A DNA stretch of 64,000 nt from Actinoplanes sp. NBRC 103695 (GCF_030269485.1 NZ_BSTL01000030.1:1-64000); one strand, 5' to 3'. Counted from the stretch's first letter, positions 36,789-45,294 are shown. The notes: generated by a model not told the origin, from the sequence alone. Numbers and translations: made by a program.

Positions 36789-37225
36789 GAGATGGCCTCC
36801 GGGTCCAGAGGGATGAGGGAGATGACCCCGTTGCAGTCGAGGCAGAAAATGGGGCCGAGGCCGAGGGCTTGCAGGTCGGCGCGCAGCTCGGACGGGGTGT
36901 TGTAGCTAGCGGGGTAGGCGGCGAGGCCGTCGCAGGACTTGCAGGCGGGCTGGCAGAGCGGGCATCGCTGGTACAGCTCGCCCATGTAGTCGCAGCGCCC
37001 GGCGGGCATCTGCGTATCGATGCAGTACCGGCAGTGGTAGCGACGCAGGTGGTTCTCGGCCATGGCGAGGGCTTCGGTCCATGTCGCGAAGGCGTCGTGC
37101 GAGACGCCGGATCCGAAGGCGGTGACCGAGCAGCAGGGGCAGACCGTCTCCCACGGTTTCTCCGGGGCGAGGAAGCCTTGCGGGTTGTAGGAGACACGGA
37201 TGCGTTGCTGGTGAAGGACGCTCAT
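36785..37225 (-). CDS. Cysteine-rich (zinc-ribbon) hypothetical protein
   Basis: 146 aa from ATG 37225 with GGAGG 7 nt upstream. Contains many paired Cys and His: CPCC, HLRRYHCRYC, CPLCQPACKSC, CLDC, suggesting several zinc sites. Overlaps neighbours on both sides by 4 nt. No catalytic motif; could bind nucleic acid. Confidence 0.7.
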   Translation of the reverse strand: MSVLHQQRIRVSYNPQGFLAPEKPWETVCPCCSVTAFGSGVSHDAFATWTEALAMAENHLRRYHCRYCIDTQMPAGRCDYMGELYQRCPLCQPACKSCDGLAAYPASYNTPSELRADLQALGLGPIFCLDCNGVISLIPLDPEAIS

Positions 37226-37404
37226 CGGGTGGCCTCCTGACGGCGGCCGGTGAAGAAGAACAGTTCGACGCCGTCCGGCACGGGAGTGCTGGTGTCGCCG
37301 TTGTCGATCGGCCGGGAGAAGCCGAGGCCGGTGTCCGGGCGGCAGACGCGGGTGATGTGCCACCGCTTGCACGGTCGGCGGCGGCCGGCTTTTGCGCCGG
37401 TCAT
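37222..37404 (-). CDS. Small hypothetical protein (60 aa)
   Basis: ATG at 37404 overlapping the upstream stop, TGA overlapping the next start. Basic N-terminus (MTGAKAGRRRPCKRWHITRVC) and a GVELFFFTGRR C-terminal strand. No family recognised; kept because of the overlap chain. Confidence 0.55.
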   Translation of the reverse strand: MTGAKAGRRRPCKRWHITRVCRPDTGLGFSRPIDNGDTSTPVPDGVELFFFTGRRQEATR

Positions 37405-37850
37405 GACTCGTCACCGAGCAGGGACGCGAGCAGCGTCTCCGCAACGTCCGACGGAACTTCCGTGTACTCGAAGCGGCGGTAGCAGACGAGGCATTCGAAC
37501 GGGTAGTGGCCGCCGATGTAGTCGAGGTGGTCGAAGTGGTTGTGCACCAGGACAGCCGGTTTCGGAGCCAGCTCGGGCTGACCGATGAAGGCGGCGTTGT
37601 CAGCCGGGCGGACGTCTCCCGGGATCGCGCCGCAGCAGCCGAGGTTGTGGGTGACGGTCTGAGTGCCGTCGGCGTGGCCGATCGTGAATCCGGTGCCGTA
37701 GCAGCCGTGGAGCTTCGGGTTGGCGGCCAGGTCGGCCGGGTCGGGCTCGGGACCGACGAAGTACAGGTTGCCGTCGATCACCAGGGCTCCGGGCTGAGAC
37801 AGCATCTTGAGCCAGTAGCGGCGTGAGTCGTCGGAGTTGTAGGTGCTCAT
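37401..37850 (-). CDS. Hypothetical 149-aa protein
   Basis: ATG at 37850 with GGAGG upstream. Features: LVIDGNLYFVGPEPDP, HGCYGTGFTIGHADG, VLVHNHFDHLDYIGGHYPFECLVCYRRFEY. The HNHFDHLDYIGGH segment resembles a metallo-hydrolase metal-site but the rest of that fold is missing, so it is not assigned. Coupled to both neighbours. Confidence 0.65.
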   Translation of the reverse strand: MSTYNSDDSRRYWLKMLSQPGALVIDGNLYFVGPEPDPADLAANPKLHGCYGTGFTIGHADGTQTVTHNLGCCGAIPGDVRPADNAAFIGQPELAPKPAVLVHNHFDHLDYIGGHYPFECLVCYRRFEYTEVPSDVAETLLASLLGDES

Positions 37851-38974
37851 GAGACACCTCCGGGGGTGCAGTCGAGGCACGCGCCCGTGCGGCGCGGAAT
37901 CTGGTAGGGCTTGAGCTGGAGGCAGGCCGGGCAGACGCGCTTGGCGCGGTTGGCCTTGTCGAGGGCGGCGAGCTGTGCCGCGGTGGCGGTGCGCTTCGGC
38001 AGCGCCAGATCGATGCGGTAGAGAAAGGCGACGCGCTTACCGCGACGCCACATCAGTTGCGCTGCAACGGATTGACCGCCGGGACGCAGGTTCCGGGCGT
38101 GGAGCTGGCGCAGCGTGGCGTAGCCGTCCGGGGCGAGCTTGAACGGGAACGTCGGGATGCCGAACCGCTCACCGGTGGGGTCGTAGAACACCATCGGGTC
38201 CTCCGAGTCATCGGCCGGCGTCACGTCGGCCTGGTCGTCGCCGTGCGTGCACGGCTGGCCGAACGTGGGGAACTCGTAGCTGTCGCGGTCAACGTCTTCG
38301 GGCAGGAAAGCGGCCTCACAGACGCCGCAGACGATCGGGCCTTCATCGAAAGCCGTTACAGAGAGCCGAATTTTGCGCGGGCAGACGCACTCGGCGGAGA
38401 CGCCGTTGTTGTTGTTCGTGCGCTTCTTGGCCTCGCCGAAGGTCTCCGGGTGGCGGAAGACGCGCAGTGCCTTGCCGAGGTTGGTGATGACCGGCGCGTA
38501 GGCGCGCTGGGTGTCCTCGGTCAGGGTGCAGGCCGAGTAGCCGAACTTGTCGGTCTTGTCGGTGGCCATGCCCAGCTCGGCCGCGAGTTTGGCGAATTTC
38601 TTGTTGTGCCAGCGGCCTTGGCGGCTGGTGTCTTCGATGCCGCGTGCGTCGGCGAGTCCGTGGGTGGCCTCGTGGGTCAGGGTGGTGAACACCTCGACCG
38701 GGGTGCGGGACAGGCCCTCACCCGAGACCAGGACCTCAGGAAGGCGTTGCTCTCCTGACTGCCAGCGCAAGGACGCGAAGTGGCCCCACTTCATGTTCGA
38801 GTTCGGTTTCGTGGGTGATCCGGAGCCGACGATGAGGACGACAGCCGGGACCTCGGGGTGACGGGCGCGGATCGCGTCCCAGGCCGCTTCGAGAGCGGCG
38901 ACGAGTCCGGCGCTGGTGAACGCCGGTTCTTGACACGTACGTGTCAGGTTGGGGATCTCTGCGAGGGTGGTCAT
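37847..38974 (-). CDS. SprT-like putative zinc metalloprotein
   Basis: 375 aa. TTLTHEATHGLADARGIEDTSRQGRWHNKKFAKLAAELGM carries the HExxH motif (HEATH) and the downstream H..F pattern of SprT-like proteases. Later Cys pairs (CVCP, CGVC, CPAC, CLDC) suggest zinc ribbons. SprT/Spartan proteins act on DNA-protein crosslinks; a role with rolling-circle intermediates is possible but inferred. Its start region contains palindrome copy 2. Confidence 0.7.
   Translation of the reverse strand: MTTLAEIPNLTRTCQEPAFTSAGLVAALEAAWDAIRARHPEVPAVVLIVGSGSPTKPNSNMKWGHFASLRWQSGEQRLPEVLVSGEGLSRTPVEVFTTLTHEATHGLADARGIEDTSRQGRWHNKKFAKLAAELGMATDKTDKFGYSACTLTEDTQRAYAPVITNLGKALRVFRHPETFGEAKKRTNNNNGVSAECVCPRKIRLSVTAFDEGPIVCGVCEAAFLPEDVDRDSYEFPTFGQPCTHGDDQADVTPADDSEDPMVFYDPTGERFGIPTFPFKLAPDGYATLRQLHARNLRPGGQSVAAQLMWRRGKRVAFLYRIDLALPKRTATAAQLAALDKANRAKRVCPACLQLKPYQIPRRTGACLDCTPGGVS
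38931..38946. promoter_or_regulatory. Palindrome copy 2, in codons 10-15 of the SprT-like gene
   Basis: TGACACGTACGTGTCA, identical to the inner 16 bp at 33599 and to 41103. It encodes part of LTRTCQ, so the operator is embedded in coding sequence just after the start codon. Confidence 0.65.
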
Positions 38975-39297
38975 CAGAAGTCCTTCCGCCAGGTCAGAGC
39001 GGTGGAGAGGTGCTTGGGGGCGCAGAGCAGGTCGTCGGTCTGGTTGGTGGTGAGCCGCGAGAGGTTGCCGTGGGTGTCGGCCTCGTAGCGGCGTTTGCGC
39101 AGCAGCGGCCGCACGACGGCCGCGGTCGGGCACAGCGGTGCCTCGGCGCTGTAGAAGTGGCCGCAGGTGCGGCACTGCTCAGGAGCCGGCAGGGCCGGTG
39201 GGGTGTGGTCGCTCCACAGGCGGATCAGGTCGGCGACGGTGACCGCCATGCCGGCCTTCATCAGCCGGGGGTCGAGCTTGACGGCGGGAGAGCTCAT
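38974..39297 (-). CDS. Hypothetical 107-aa protein with a Cys/His cluster
   Basis: ATG 39297 shares a base with the upstream stop. LMKAGMAVTVADLIRLWSDH, then CRTCGHFYSAEAPLCPTAAVV (possible zinc site) and a C-terminal RKRRYEADTHGNLSR. Stop overlaps the SprT-like start (TGATG). Family unknown. Confidence 0.65.
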   Translation of the reverse strand: MSSPAVKLDPRLMKAGMAVTVADLIRLWSDHTPPALPAPEQCRTCGHFYSAEAPLCPTAAVVRPLLRKRRYEADTHGNLSRLTTNQTDDLLCAPKHLSTALTWRKDF

Positions 39298-39854
39298 CAG
39301 CGGGCCGCCAGCCAGGTCAGGTAGGCCGCTCGGATGGGCTGAGGTTCGATACCCGTCGCGTACTCGGCGTACGCCGCCAGCTGCTCGTCGGTGGCGTGCG
39401 TCCAATCCCATTCGTCGGCGGCCGCGTTGAAAGCCGCGACGATCTCGCCGCAGGTGCGGGTGTCGTCGTCGTTCCAGGCGAAGACGACTTCGGTGGTGTC
39501 GTTGGCGCAGAGGCAGTACTCGTCCTCGGGGCACCAGGGGTCGCACGGCGGCCGGTAGCCGAGCCCGAGCAGGTGAGCGTTGAGGAACGCGCGGGCGTTG
39601 TTGTAGGACCGGAAGCCGGGCACGTCGGTCGCGTTCATCGGCGTCGGGTAGCAGAAGCCGAACGCGGCCATGCCGATAGCGCCGTCGGCGCAGGCGGGCG
39701 GGAAGGCGTCACCGGGGGTGCCGCCGTAGTAGACGTTCTGGACCCAGCCTCGAGTCTCGAGGTAGCGGGCAGCGCCGCGCAGAATCACGGCAGGGGTGAT
39801 GGTCTCGTCGGCGGTGTCGGCAGTGTCGACGGCCGGGTTTTGGGTACGGTGCAT
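39297..39854 (-). CDS. DUF6197 family protein
   Basis: 185 aa from ATG 39854 (AAGGA about 10 nt upstream; GTG 39863 possible). ITPAVILRGAARYLETRGWVQN, CADGAIGMAAFGF and FAWNDDDTRTCGEIVAAFNAAA follow the DUF6197 pattern found in actinobacterial mobile elements. Function unknown. Confidence 0.75.
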   Translation of the reverse strand: MHRTQNPAVDTADTADETITPAVILRGAARYLETRGWVQNVYYGGTPGDAFPPACADGAIGMAAFGFCYPTPMNATDVPGFRSYNNARAFLNAHLLGLGYRPPCDPWCPEDEYCLCANDTTEVVFAWNDDDTRTCGEIVAAFNAAADEWDWTHATDEQLAAYAEYATGIEPQPIRAAYLTWLAAR

Positions 39855-39975
39855 GGATGCCACGTCCTTTCGGGGGCGTTGGTGTGGCCGACGGGCCGGG
39901 CTGCTTTCCAGGGCTTTGGTCCCGGTTCGTCGGTTCCTCTATGTGGTTGTGCTGGTGGTGCCGGGTGTCAGCGGC

Positions 39976-40161
39976 TCAGGCCGCGTTCTTGGTCCAGGTC
40001 TTGGTTGCGGGGATCGCCGGGCAGCGGCGGCAGGTGTTGCCGTTGCGGGTGAAACGGCGAGGTTTGCGCCAGCTACGGCAGGAGGCGCAACGGATAGCCA
40101 CGACGCGGCTTTCGCGGATGCGAAGCCGGGGAATGCGCGGAATGCGGGTGGTGGTTTTCAT
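39976..40161 (-). CDS. Small basic zinc-ribbon protein
   Basis: 61 aa: Arg-rich N-terminus, then CASC and CRRC pairs spaced for a single zinc ribbon (IRCASCRSWRKPRRFTRNGN). ATG overlaps the tra stop. Typical of the small transfer-linked proteins after TraSA in AICEs; function unproven. Confidence 0.65.
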   Translation of the reverse strand: MKTTTRIPRIPRLRIRESRVVAIRCASCRSWRKPRRFTRNGNTCRRCPAIPATKTWTKNAA

Positions 40162-41009
40162 GCGACAGCCCTCAGGTTCGGTGGGGTGTCACGGGCTTCG
40201 CGCCGTTTGGCGGCGGCGTAGTCCGCGACGCGGAGGAGATTGGCGTTGGTGAGGAACGCGCCTTTGACACGCGTCGGGATGCCGTCTTCGGCCAGGAGCA
40301 GGCCCTCGCCCCGGTTCTTGGGGTCGATCTTCGCGGCGGAGTAGCCGCGTCCGGCCCAGCCGTGACCGAGTACGACGTCCGACGATGAGTCGTCGACGCA
40401 TCGGCCGGCGAAGCGCCAGCCGAACAGGAACCGCAGCGACGTTGGGATGATGTCCGAGCTGGGACGCTGGGTGGCGGAGACGTCGATGACGGCGACCGCC
40501 CGGCCTCGGGCGGCTACGTCGCGGTTGAGAGCGGAGAAGTATTCCTGCTCGATTTTCGTGCCGACGGTGGCGGCGTAGTAGGCCAGCTCGTCGATTGCCA
40601 GCAGCAGCGGGCGCATACCGTCGCCCCGTTCGATTTTCTGGCGTCGCTGGTCCAGCAGATAGGAGTTACGCAGGTCGAGAACGCCTTGCACGCGTTCGAG
40701 CGTGTAAATGGCGTGGTCGAGATCGGGGCCGACGAATTCGGCAGCGCTGCCCCTCCACAGGCCCAGGTCGACTTGCTTGCCGTCGATCAGGACCAGGTCG
40801 CAGTCGTCGCACATCGCGGCGTAGCCAACGATGTTGTGCAGCAGCATGCTTTTCCCGGCGCCGGGTTCACCGCCGATCAGAATGTTGTGGTAGATCAGCG
40901 GCAGGTGGACCGGGAGGCCGTATTCGTCGATGCCGATGAGGATGGGGTCGTAGATGGACATGCCCGTGCCGACCGGAACGCTCGGCGGGGCATCGAACGG
41001 AGCGTTCAT
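40158..41009 (-). CDS. traSA: FtsK/SpoIIIE-type main transfer protein (TraSA-like)
   Basis: 283 aa from ATG 41009 (GTG 41051 would add 14 residues). Walker A GGEPGAGKS (about residue 50), LVLIDGKQVDLGLW, Walker B MRPLLLAIDELAYY, and the ISATQRP-like VSATQRPSSDIIPTSLR sensor. The size is close to pSAM2 TraSA. It pumps double-stranded DNA between mycelial cells as a hexamer, recognising clt sites. Palindrome copy 3 lies about 95 bp upstream. Confidence 0.9.
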   Translation of the reverse strand: MNAPFDAPPSVPVGTGMSIYDPILIGIDEYGLPVHLPLIYHNILIGGEPGAGKSMLLHNIVGYAAMCDDCDLVLIDGKQVDLGLWRGSAAEFVGPDLDHAIYTLERVQGVLDLRNSYLLDQRRQKIERGDGMRPLLLAIDELAYYAATVGTKIEQEYFSALNRDVAARGRAVAVIDVSATQRPSSDIIPTSLRFLFGWRFAGRCVDDSSSDVVLGHGWAGRGYSAAKIDPKNRGEGLLLAEDGIPTRVKGAFLTNANLLRVADYAAAKRREARDTPPNLRAVA

Positions 41010-41102
41010 GAGCGCGGTTCCGATTCGGTTGGGGTGTGCCCGGCGAGACACGTGAAGGTCGTGGTGACGCGGTGGCGCGCCGGGTCACACGGGAAGGGTT
41101 GT

Positions 41103-41118
41103 TGACACGTACGTGTCA
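41103..41118. promoter_or_regulatory. Palindrome copy 3, upstream of traSA
   Basis: TGACACGTACGTGTCA between the stop of the membrane-protein gene (41123) and the tra start (41009). Same sequence as copies 1 and 2. Confidence 0.7.
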
Positions 41119-41122
41119 GCGG

Positions 41123-42046
41123 TTAGGCGTAGTCACTCGGGTCGATCTCCGAGGACGGTTCCGGGTTTCGCGGGATGCGAGCCCGGGTGTTGGTGTTGGG
41201 TGCGCGCTTGGTGCGCGGGCCGGGCACGTCGGCGAAGTTGAGGCCGACGGGCGGGGTGGCCGGGGACGCCAGGGCGGTGGCCGGCATGTCGTCCGGAACG
41301 TGGTCCGGAAGCGGGGAGAGCACGTCGGCCGTGAGCGTTTCGCGGCGGACGATGTCGATGCGGATCAGCGCCGCGTACTTACGTGAGGCGGCCGTGACGC
41401 GGGACTCGTTCGCCCAGCAGGCGACGGCGAGCTTCTGCGTCTGGCCCTCTTGTTCCAGGTCGGACAGCGACAGACCGGGCCGCAGCCAGATCCACACCCG
41501 TTCACCGGCCGGTGTCGGCTTGGCGAACAGGATGAACGGCAGAGTGCGCTGCCGGTTGTGTGCGATGAACGCCGCGAAACACATCCGCAGCCGGTGCCGG
41601 ACAGTCAGGCACCAGAACGCCGACAGCACCGCACGACGGGCAGGCCCGATCGCGGACGGAGCGCCGATGATCACGGCGAGGATGAGCAGCGACAGCCACA
41701 CCGGCGTGGCACCCATGAGCCACGTCCAGCCGTAGACCAGGAAACAGCCGAGCAGGATCTCCGGCAGCCAGTGCCAGATGATCCGCAGCACAGGCCAGAT
41801 GATGATCAGCACGGCGACGGTGCCACCGAGCAGAACACCGGCCAGCAGGCCGAGGAAGCCACCCAGGATCGGGTGCACGTAAGACGAGAAGACCGTGCCC
41901 GCCAGCAAGGCAGTCACGATCGCCGTGACGAAGAATGCGATCTTCGCCTTCCGGCGCTGGGTACGCTCGATCTCGGGCTCGATGACCGTGACGGTCCGCC
42001 CGTTGTTGGAGCCGCCAAACCAGTTACGGCGGTTAGACTTGGACAC
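41123..42046 (-). CDS. AICE membrane protein of unknown function
   Basis: 307 aa from GTG 42046 (GGAGG 8 nt upstream). Polar N-terminus, then hydrophobic segments about 35-55, 61-83, 92-108, 114-135, and a soluble C-terminal half ending in a disordered Pro/Thr/Arg tail (SEIDPSDYA). Position upstream of tra fits a conserved AICE transfer-associated membrane protein. Confidence 0.7.
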   Translation of the reverse strand: MSKSNRRNWFGGSNNGRTVTVIEPEIERTQRRKAKIAFFVTAIVTALLAGTVFSSYVHPILGGFLGLLAGVLLGGTVAVLIIIWPVLRIIWHWLPEILLGCFLVYGWTWLMGATPVWLSLLILAVIIGAPSAIGPARRAVLSAFWCLTVRHRLRMCFAAFIAHNRQRTLPFILFAKPTPAGERVWIWLRPGLSLSDLEQEGQTQKLAVACWANESRVTAASRKYAALIRIDIVRRETLTADVLSPLPDHVPDDMPATALASPATPPVGLNFADVPGPRTKRAPNTNTRARIPRNPEPSSEIDPSDYA

Positions 42047-42174
42047 GACAAGTTCCTCCCTCTCCGGAGGGCTGGGAGTTGTTGAGGGACAGGCGCGGGG
42101 CCGCACAGGACGCCAATCTCGTGGCGGCCCCGCACTTGCGGGTCAGTGGCTACCAGGAGCCAGACGGTCAGGGG

Positions 42175-42561
42175 TCAGGCGACCTTCATGGTCGCGGTCG
42201 ACACCACCTCAAGGCCCATCGCCTTGAACGCGACACCGTGCCGCGTGTTGCCGTTCTGCTGCGAGACCCACGGCAGGGCCTCCAGGTCGAGCGGCACCAC
42301 CCGGTCGCCGTCCTCGGCGGCCGGCTTCTCGGCCGAGACGATCGTCACGTTGAGCTGACCACTCCACTTCTTGCCCGCCGCACGGCCACGCCCGAACATC
42401 GGCGCAGTCCACATCGGCAGACCCGTCTCACGGTCCAGCTTCTGCGTGTTCGTCTTCTCGTCGATCTTCGGCATGATCTCGTCCGCCATCTCGAAGATGA
42501 CGCTCGTGGTGTCCAGCATCAGCCGCGGCTGCGTGCTGATACGAGGCTGGTTCTGAGGCAT
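42175..42561 (-). CDS. SCO3933 family regulatory protein
   Basis: 128 aa, ATG preceded by GGAG. DTTSVIFEMADEIMPKIDEK, LDRETGLPMWTAPMF, LNVTIVSAEKP, LDLEALPWV and NTRHGVAFKAMGLE follow the SCO3933 family found at the head of AICE transfer operons. It is the first gene of the minus-strand chain, facing the divergent operator. Confidence 0.82.
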   Translation of the reverse strand: MPQNQPRISTQPRLMLDTTSVIFEMADEIMPKIDEKTNTQKLDRETGLPMWTAPMFGRGRAAGKKWSGQLNVTIVSAEKPAAEDGDRVVPLDLEALPWVSQQNGNTRHGVAFKAMGLEVVSTATMKVA

Positions 42562-42611
42562 TACTGGCTCCTTAGCTACGCCCGAAGGGGCGTCCACGGC
42601 TGCGATCCGTT

Positions 42612-42674
42612 ATCGCAACACTGTTGCGCAACATGGTAGCGATACCGGCTTATGTTGCGCAACGGCGTTGCGAT
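42612..42674. promoter_or_regulatory. Divergent operator with symmetric GTTGCGCAAC boxes
   Basis: ATCGCAAC (42612), GTTGCGCAAC (42623-42632), GTTGCGCAAC (42654-42663) and GTTGCGAT (42667-42674) form an almost perfect 63-bp dyad: each half reads ATCGCAAC-N3-GTTGCGCAACAT. It lies between the divergent SCO3933-like gene (start 42561) and the small HTH gene (start 42686). Likely the element's master switch. Confidence 0.75.
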
Positions 42675-42685
42675 ACTCTTTCGTA

Positions 42686-42916
42686 GTGACTGACCCTCGT
42701 GACGCGCTCCGCACTACAGCTTCGCGCTATCGCGACACTGCGGCCGATCACGAGAAGGCGAGACTGGCAGTCATCGAGGCCGTCTTGTCGGCATTGAAGG
42801 CGGGCATCACGCCCACGGAAGTTGAACGCCTATCCCCGTTCACCGGGGCATACGTACGGCGCTTGGCCCGAGAGAACGGGATTCCACCCGCAGCGCCCGG
42901 CCCTAAGGGTCACTGA
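42686..42916 (+). CDS. Small helix-turn-helix protein
   Basis: 76 aa from GTG 42686 (TTG 42668 is an in-frame alternative). A helical N-terminus and an HTH-like segment LKAGITPTEVERLSPFTGAYVRRLARENG. It starts 12 bp from the dyad operator, so it may be its repressor. No named family. Confidence 0.6.
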   Translation: MTDPRDALRTTASRYRDTAADHEKARLAVIEAVLSALKAGITPTEVERLSPFTGAYVRRLARENGIPPAAPGPKGH

Positions 42917-43098
42917 CCAAGCCTGGTCACCTCCGTCCTGGATTTGTCGTTAGCCTGCGCCTACAAGTAGACGCTGAGCAGCGCAAATAGACCACGAACT
43001 GACGGTGCACCAGCATTGCACCACACCTGCACTCCAGCGGCGATACATCGACGTGCAGCTCTACACTCCGACAGAGATCACTCAATGTGGGGGAAGAT

Positions 43099-44298
43099 GT
43101 GCTGGTCGTAACGACATGGCGGGGTGAGACGGCGTACAAACTCCGCATCGCACTACGGATGTCCTGCGACGAGTTCGCGGCTCATCTCAGCGTCTCGGCA
43201 AGGGGGGTATCGAAGTGGGAGGCCAACCCGACGGGCGAGCTGGCCCTTCGGACGCAGCAGCTCCTCGACACTGCCCTCAAACTTGCGAACGACGAAGTGC
43301 GAGAGCGGTTCTCGCAGCTTCAAGCCGAAGCCACCCACGAAGAGACTGACAGGAAGGCAAAGCACGCTCTCACTCTGCCGCCAGTCCATCCGGTACGAGC
43401 GGCACCCGAGTTCGTCGCCTCACTTGGCGAAGGGCTGCGCCACCACTACACAGCAGACAACCTCATTGGACCGCGCACCCTGCTGCCCGTTATGGAAGCC
43501 CAGGCCAACGCCATTGAGTCGCTCGCGCGCGATGCGAGCGGCCATCTGTTGACGGATCTTCTGCAGGTGGGCGCAGGATACGCCGAGTTTGCCGGTTGGC
43601 TCGCGCAGGACTCCGGGAACCCCGCGCTGGCAACGAACTGGTACCGGCGCGCTTTGGAGTGGGCCGAGGCTGCAGGCGACGACCGAATGGCCGGCTTCGT
43701 GTTGATGCGCCGATCAGTCCAAGCGATCAGCGCTCGACAAGGTTCACAGGCAGCACGCCTTGCCCATGCAGCGCAGCGAGGTGATGGCCCAACAGCGGCA
43801 AGGGTGAGGGCGCTCGCCGCGCAGACGGAGGCCGTCGGCCACGCTGTTAGCGGCGCCGACTCTGACGCGGACCGCGCACTTGAACGGGCAGCACGACTCG
43901 TGAGCGAGAGCTCCGAGGCCGAGCCGGAGATCGGAGACCCATCGATCGGCCGCTACTGCGATCTCAGCACATACCTCGAAATTACGCGAGCCAAGGTTCA
44001 CCTCGAACTCGGACGAGGCGACCAGGCCGTGACCGCCTTCAAGAGGGTGTTGAAGCAACTTCCGCCGGAGTACCACCGGGATCGAGGTCAGTACCTCGGA
44101 CGGCTGGCGCAGGCCTATGCGTTGGCGGATGGGCCAATCGAAGCGTGTGCAGCCGCAGAGGAAGCGTTGGCGATTGCGGCGACCACCGGGTCCTCTCGTA
44201 CCATCAGGGACCTACGGAACTTGTTGCACCACCTGGAACCGTGGAGCATGACTGAGCCGGTTATGAAGCTTCGCGCCCTGCTTGCAGGCTCGATCTGA
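43099..44298 (+). CDS. XRE-type HTH regulator with TPR-like repeats
   Basis: 399 aa from GTG 43099 (GGGGGA 5 nt upstream; GTG 43087 has none). HTH at about 8-60 (LRIALRMSCDEFAAHLSVSARGVSKWE), then helical TPR-like pairs to the C-terminus (NPALATNWYRRALEWAEAAGDD; YLGRLAQAYALADGPIEACAAAEEAL). Such regulators in actinomycete elements sense signals through the TPR part. Base composition is lower in GC than the host genes. Confidence 0.82.
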   Translation: MLVVTTWRGETAYKLRIALRMSCDEFAAHLSVSARGVSKWEANPTGELALRTQQLLDTALKLANDEVRERFSQLQAEATHEETDRKAKHALTLPPVHPVRAAPEFVASLGEGLRHHYTADNLIGPRTLLPVMEAQANAIESLARDASGHLLTDLLQVGAGYAEFAGWLAQDSGNPALATNWYRRALEWAEAAGDDRMAGFVLMRRSVQAISARQGSQAARLAHAAQRGDGPTAARVRALAAQTEAVGHAVSGADSDADRALERAARLVSESSEAEPEIGDPSIGRYCDLSTYLEITRAKVHLELGRGDQAVTAFKRVLKQLPPEYHRDRGQYLGRLAQAYALADGPIEACAAAEEALAIAATTGSSRTIRDLRNLLHHLEPWSMTEPVMKLRALLAGSI

Positions 44299-44315
44299 CG
44301 GAGGTTACCCGCAGC

Positions 44316-45131
44316 GTGTTCGCGCTAGCCACAGACGGAGCTCCGGGCCGTCCCAACGAGGACTTCGTCGTCGCCACGCCAGATATTGCCGTCGTGGTCG
44401 ATGGCGCAGGTATCCCGTTCGGCGGATGCCACCACGGTGTCGCATGGTACGCACAGCAGCTCGGCGTCCGGACGCTGTCCGCGCTGATCGACAACCCCGG
44501 TATCGAGCTGACCGAGGGACTAGCCACGGGAATTGCTGTTGTCGCAAGCCTGCATGCCGAGACTTGCGACCTAAGCAATCCGGGAACGCCCTGTGCCGCG
44601 ATCGGGATTCTCCGGATAGGCACTGAGCGAGTAGATACCCTGGCGCTTTCAGACGTGAGCATCGTTGTAGACCTCGATTCCGGGCCCGAGGTAACTTGCG
44701 ACCTGTCGATCGAGGAGATTAGCGGAACAGAGCCCGATGCCGTTGCCGGATGGGCATTCGGCTCCGAAGGGCACAAGACAGCATTGGCTGAGTTGGTCGC
44801 CAGGCAGACGGCAACCCGCAACCGTCCGGACGGGTGGTGGGTAGCGGCGTCCGATCCAAACGCGGCACAGCACGCCCGGGCGAATAGCTACTCGCGTTCA
44901 GCCATGCGACGAGCGAGCGCATTCACCGATGGAGCCACACGTCCCGTCGACCAGATGCAGTGTTACGAGTGGCCCGCGTACCTGGACCTACTCGACAAGG
45001 TCGGACCCTCAGCACTAATCAAACACGTCCGCACCATCGAGGGTGGCGACCCACACGGCGAGCGTTATCCCCGAACGAAGCTGCACGACGACGCCACGGT
45101 GGCGCAGTTCCACGTCGGCTCGCTGTCCTAA
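44316..45131 (+). CDS. PP2C-like phosphatase domain protein
   Basis: 271 aa, GTG start 17 bp after the regulator. Metal-site motifs of PP2C: DGAPGRPNEDF, VVVDGAG, ASAFTDGATRPVD and the C-terminal LHDDATVAQF (the DD pair). A Ser/Thr phosphatase or a PP2C-fold regulator acting with the XRE-TPR protein is likely. No membrane segment. Confidence 0.78.
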   Translation: MFALATDGAPGRPNEDFVVATPDIAVVVDGAGIPFGGCHHGVAWYAQQLGVRTLSALIDNPGIELTEGLATGIAVVASLHAETCDLSNPGTPCAAIGILRIGTERVDTLALSDVSIVVDLDSGPEVTCDLSIEEISGTEPDAVAGWAFGSEGHKTALAELVARQTATRNRPDGWWVAASDPNAAQHARANSYSRSAMRRASAFTDGATRPVDQMQCYEWPAYLDLLDKVGPSALIKHVRTIEGGDPHGERYPRTKLHDDATVAQFHVGSLS

Positions 45132-45185
45132 ATTTCGGCGAGACGCGGGACACTTTCCGACCGCTCCCGCGCGTCAGTATCCCCT

Positions 45186-45220
45186 CACCTCAGGTCACCT
45201 CAGGTCCATTCGCCTCAGGT
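45186..45220. repeat. CACCTCAGGT direct repeats downstream of the PP2C gene
   Basis: CACCTCAGGT at 45186-45195 and 45196-45205, then GCCTCAGGT at 45212-45220. In the 163-bp gap before the next gene; could bind a regulator. Confidence 0.6.
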
Positions 45221-45294
45221 ACGGATCTTCGCCGAGTCTCAAGGCGTGCGTGGCAGACCAGTTGCGGGACGGTGGTGGCCGTTCCGGCTAGAAA

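Noticed and set aside
36318..37850. Complete Pycsar system (PycC plus PycTM)
   Set aside because: Neighbouring proteins have no nucleotide-cyclase motifs; only the effector-like gene is present.
37401..37850. Metallo-beta-lactamase-type hydrolase suggested by HNHFDHLDYIGGH
   Set aside because: The order and spacing do not fit HxHxDH and the other fold motifs are absent in 149 aa.
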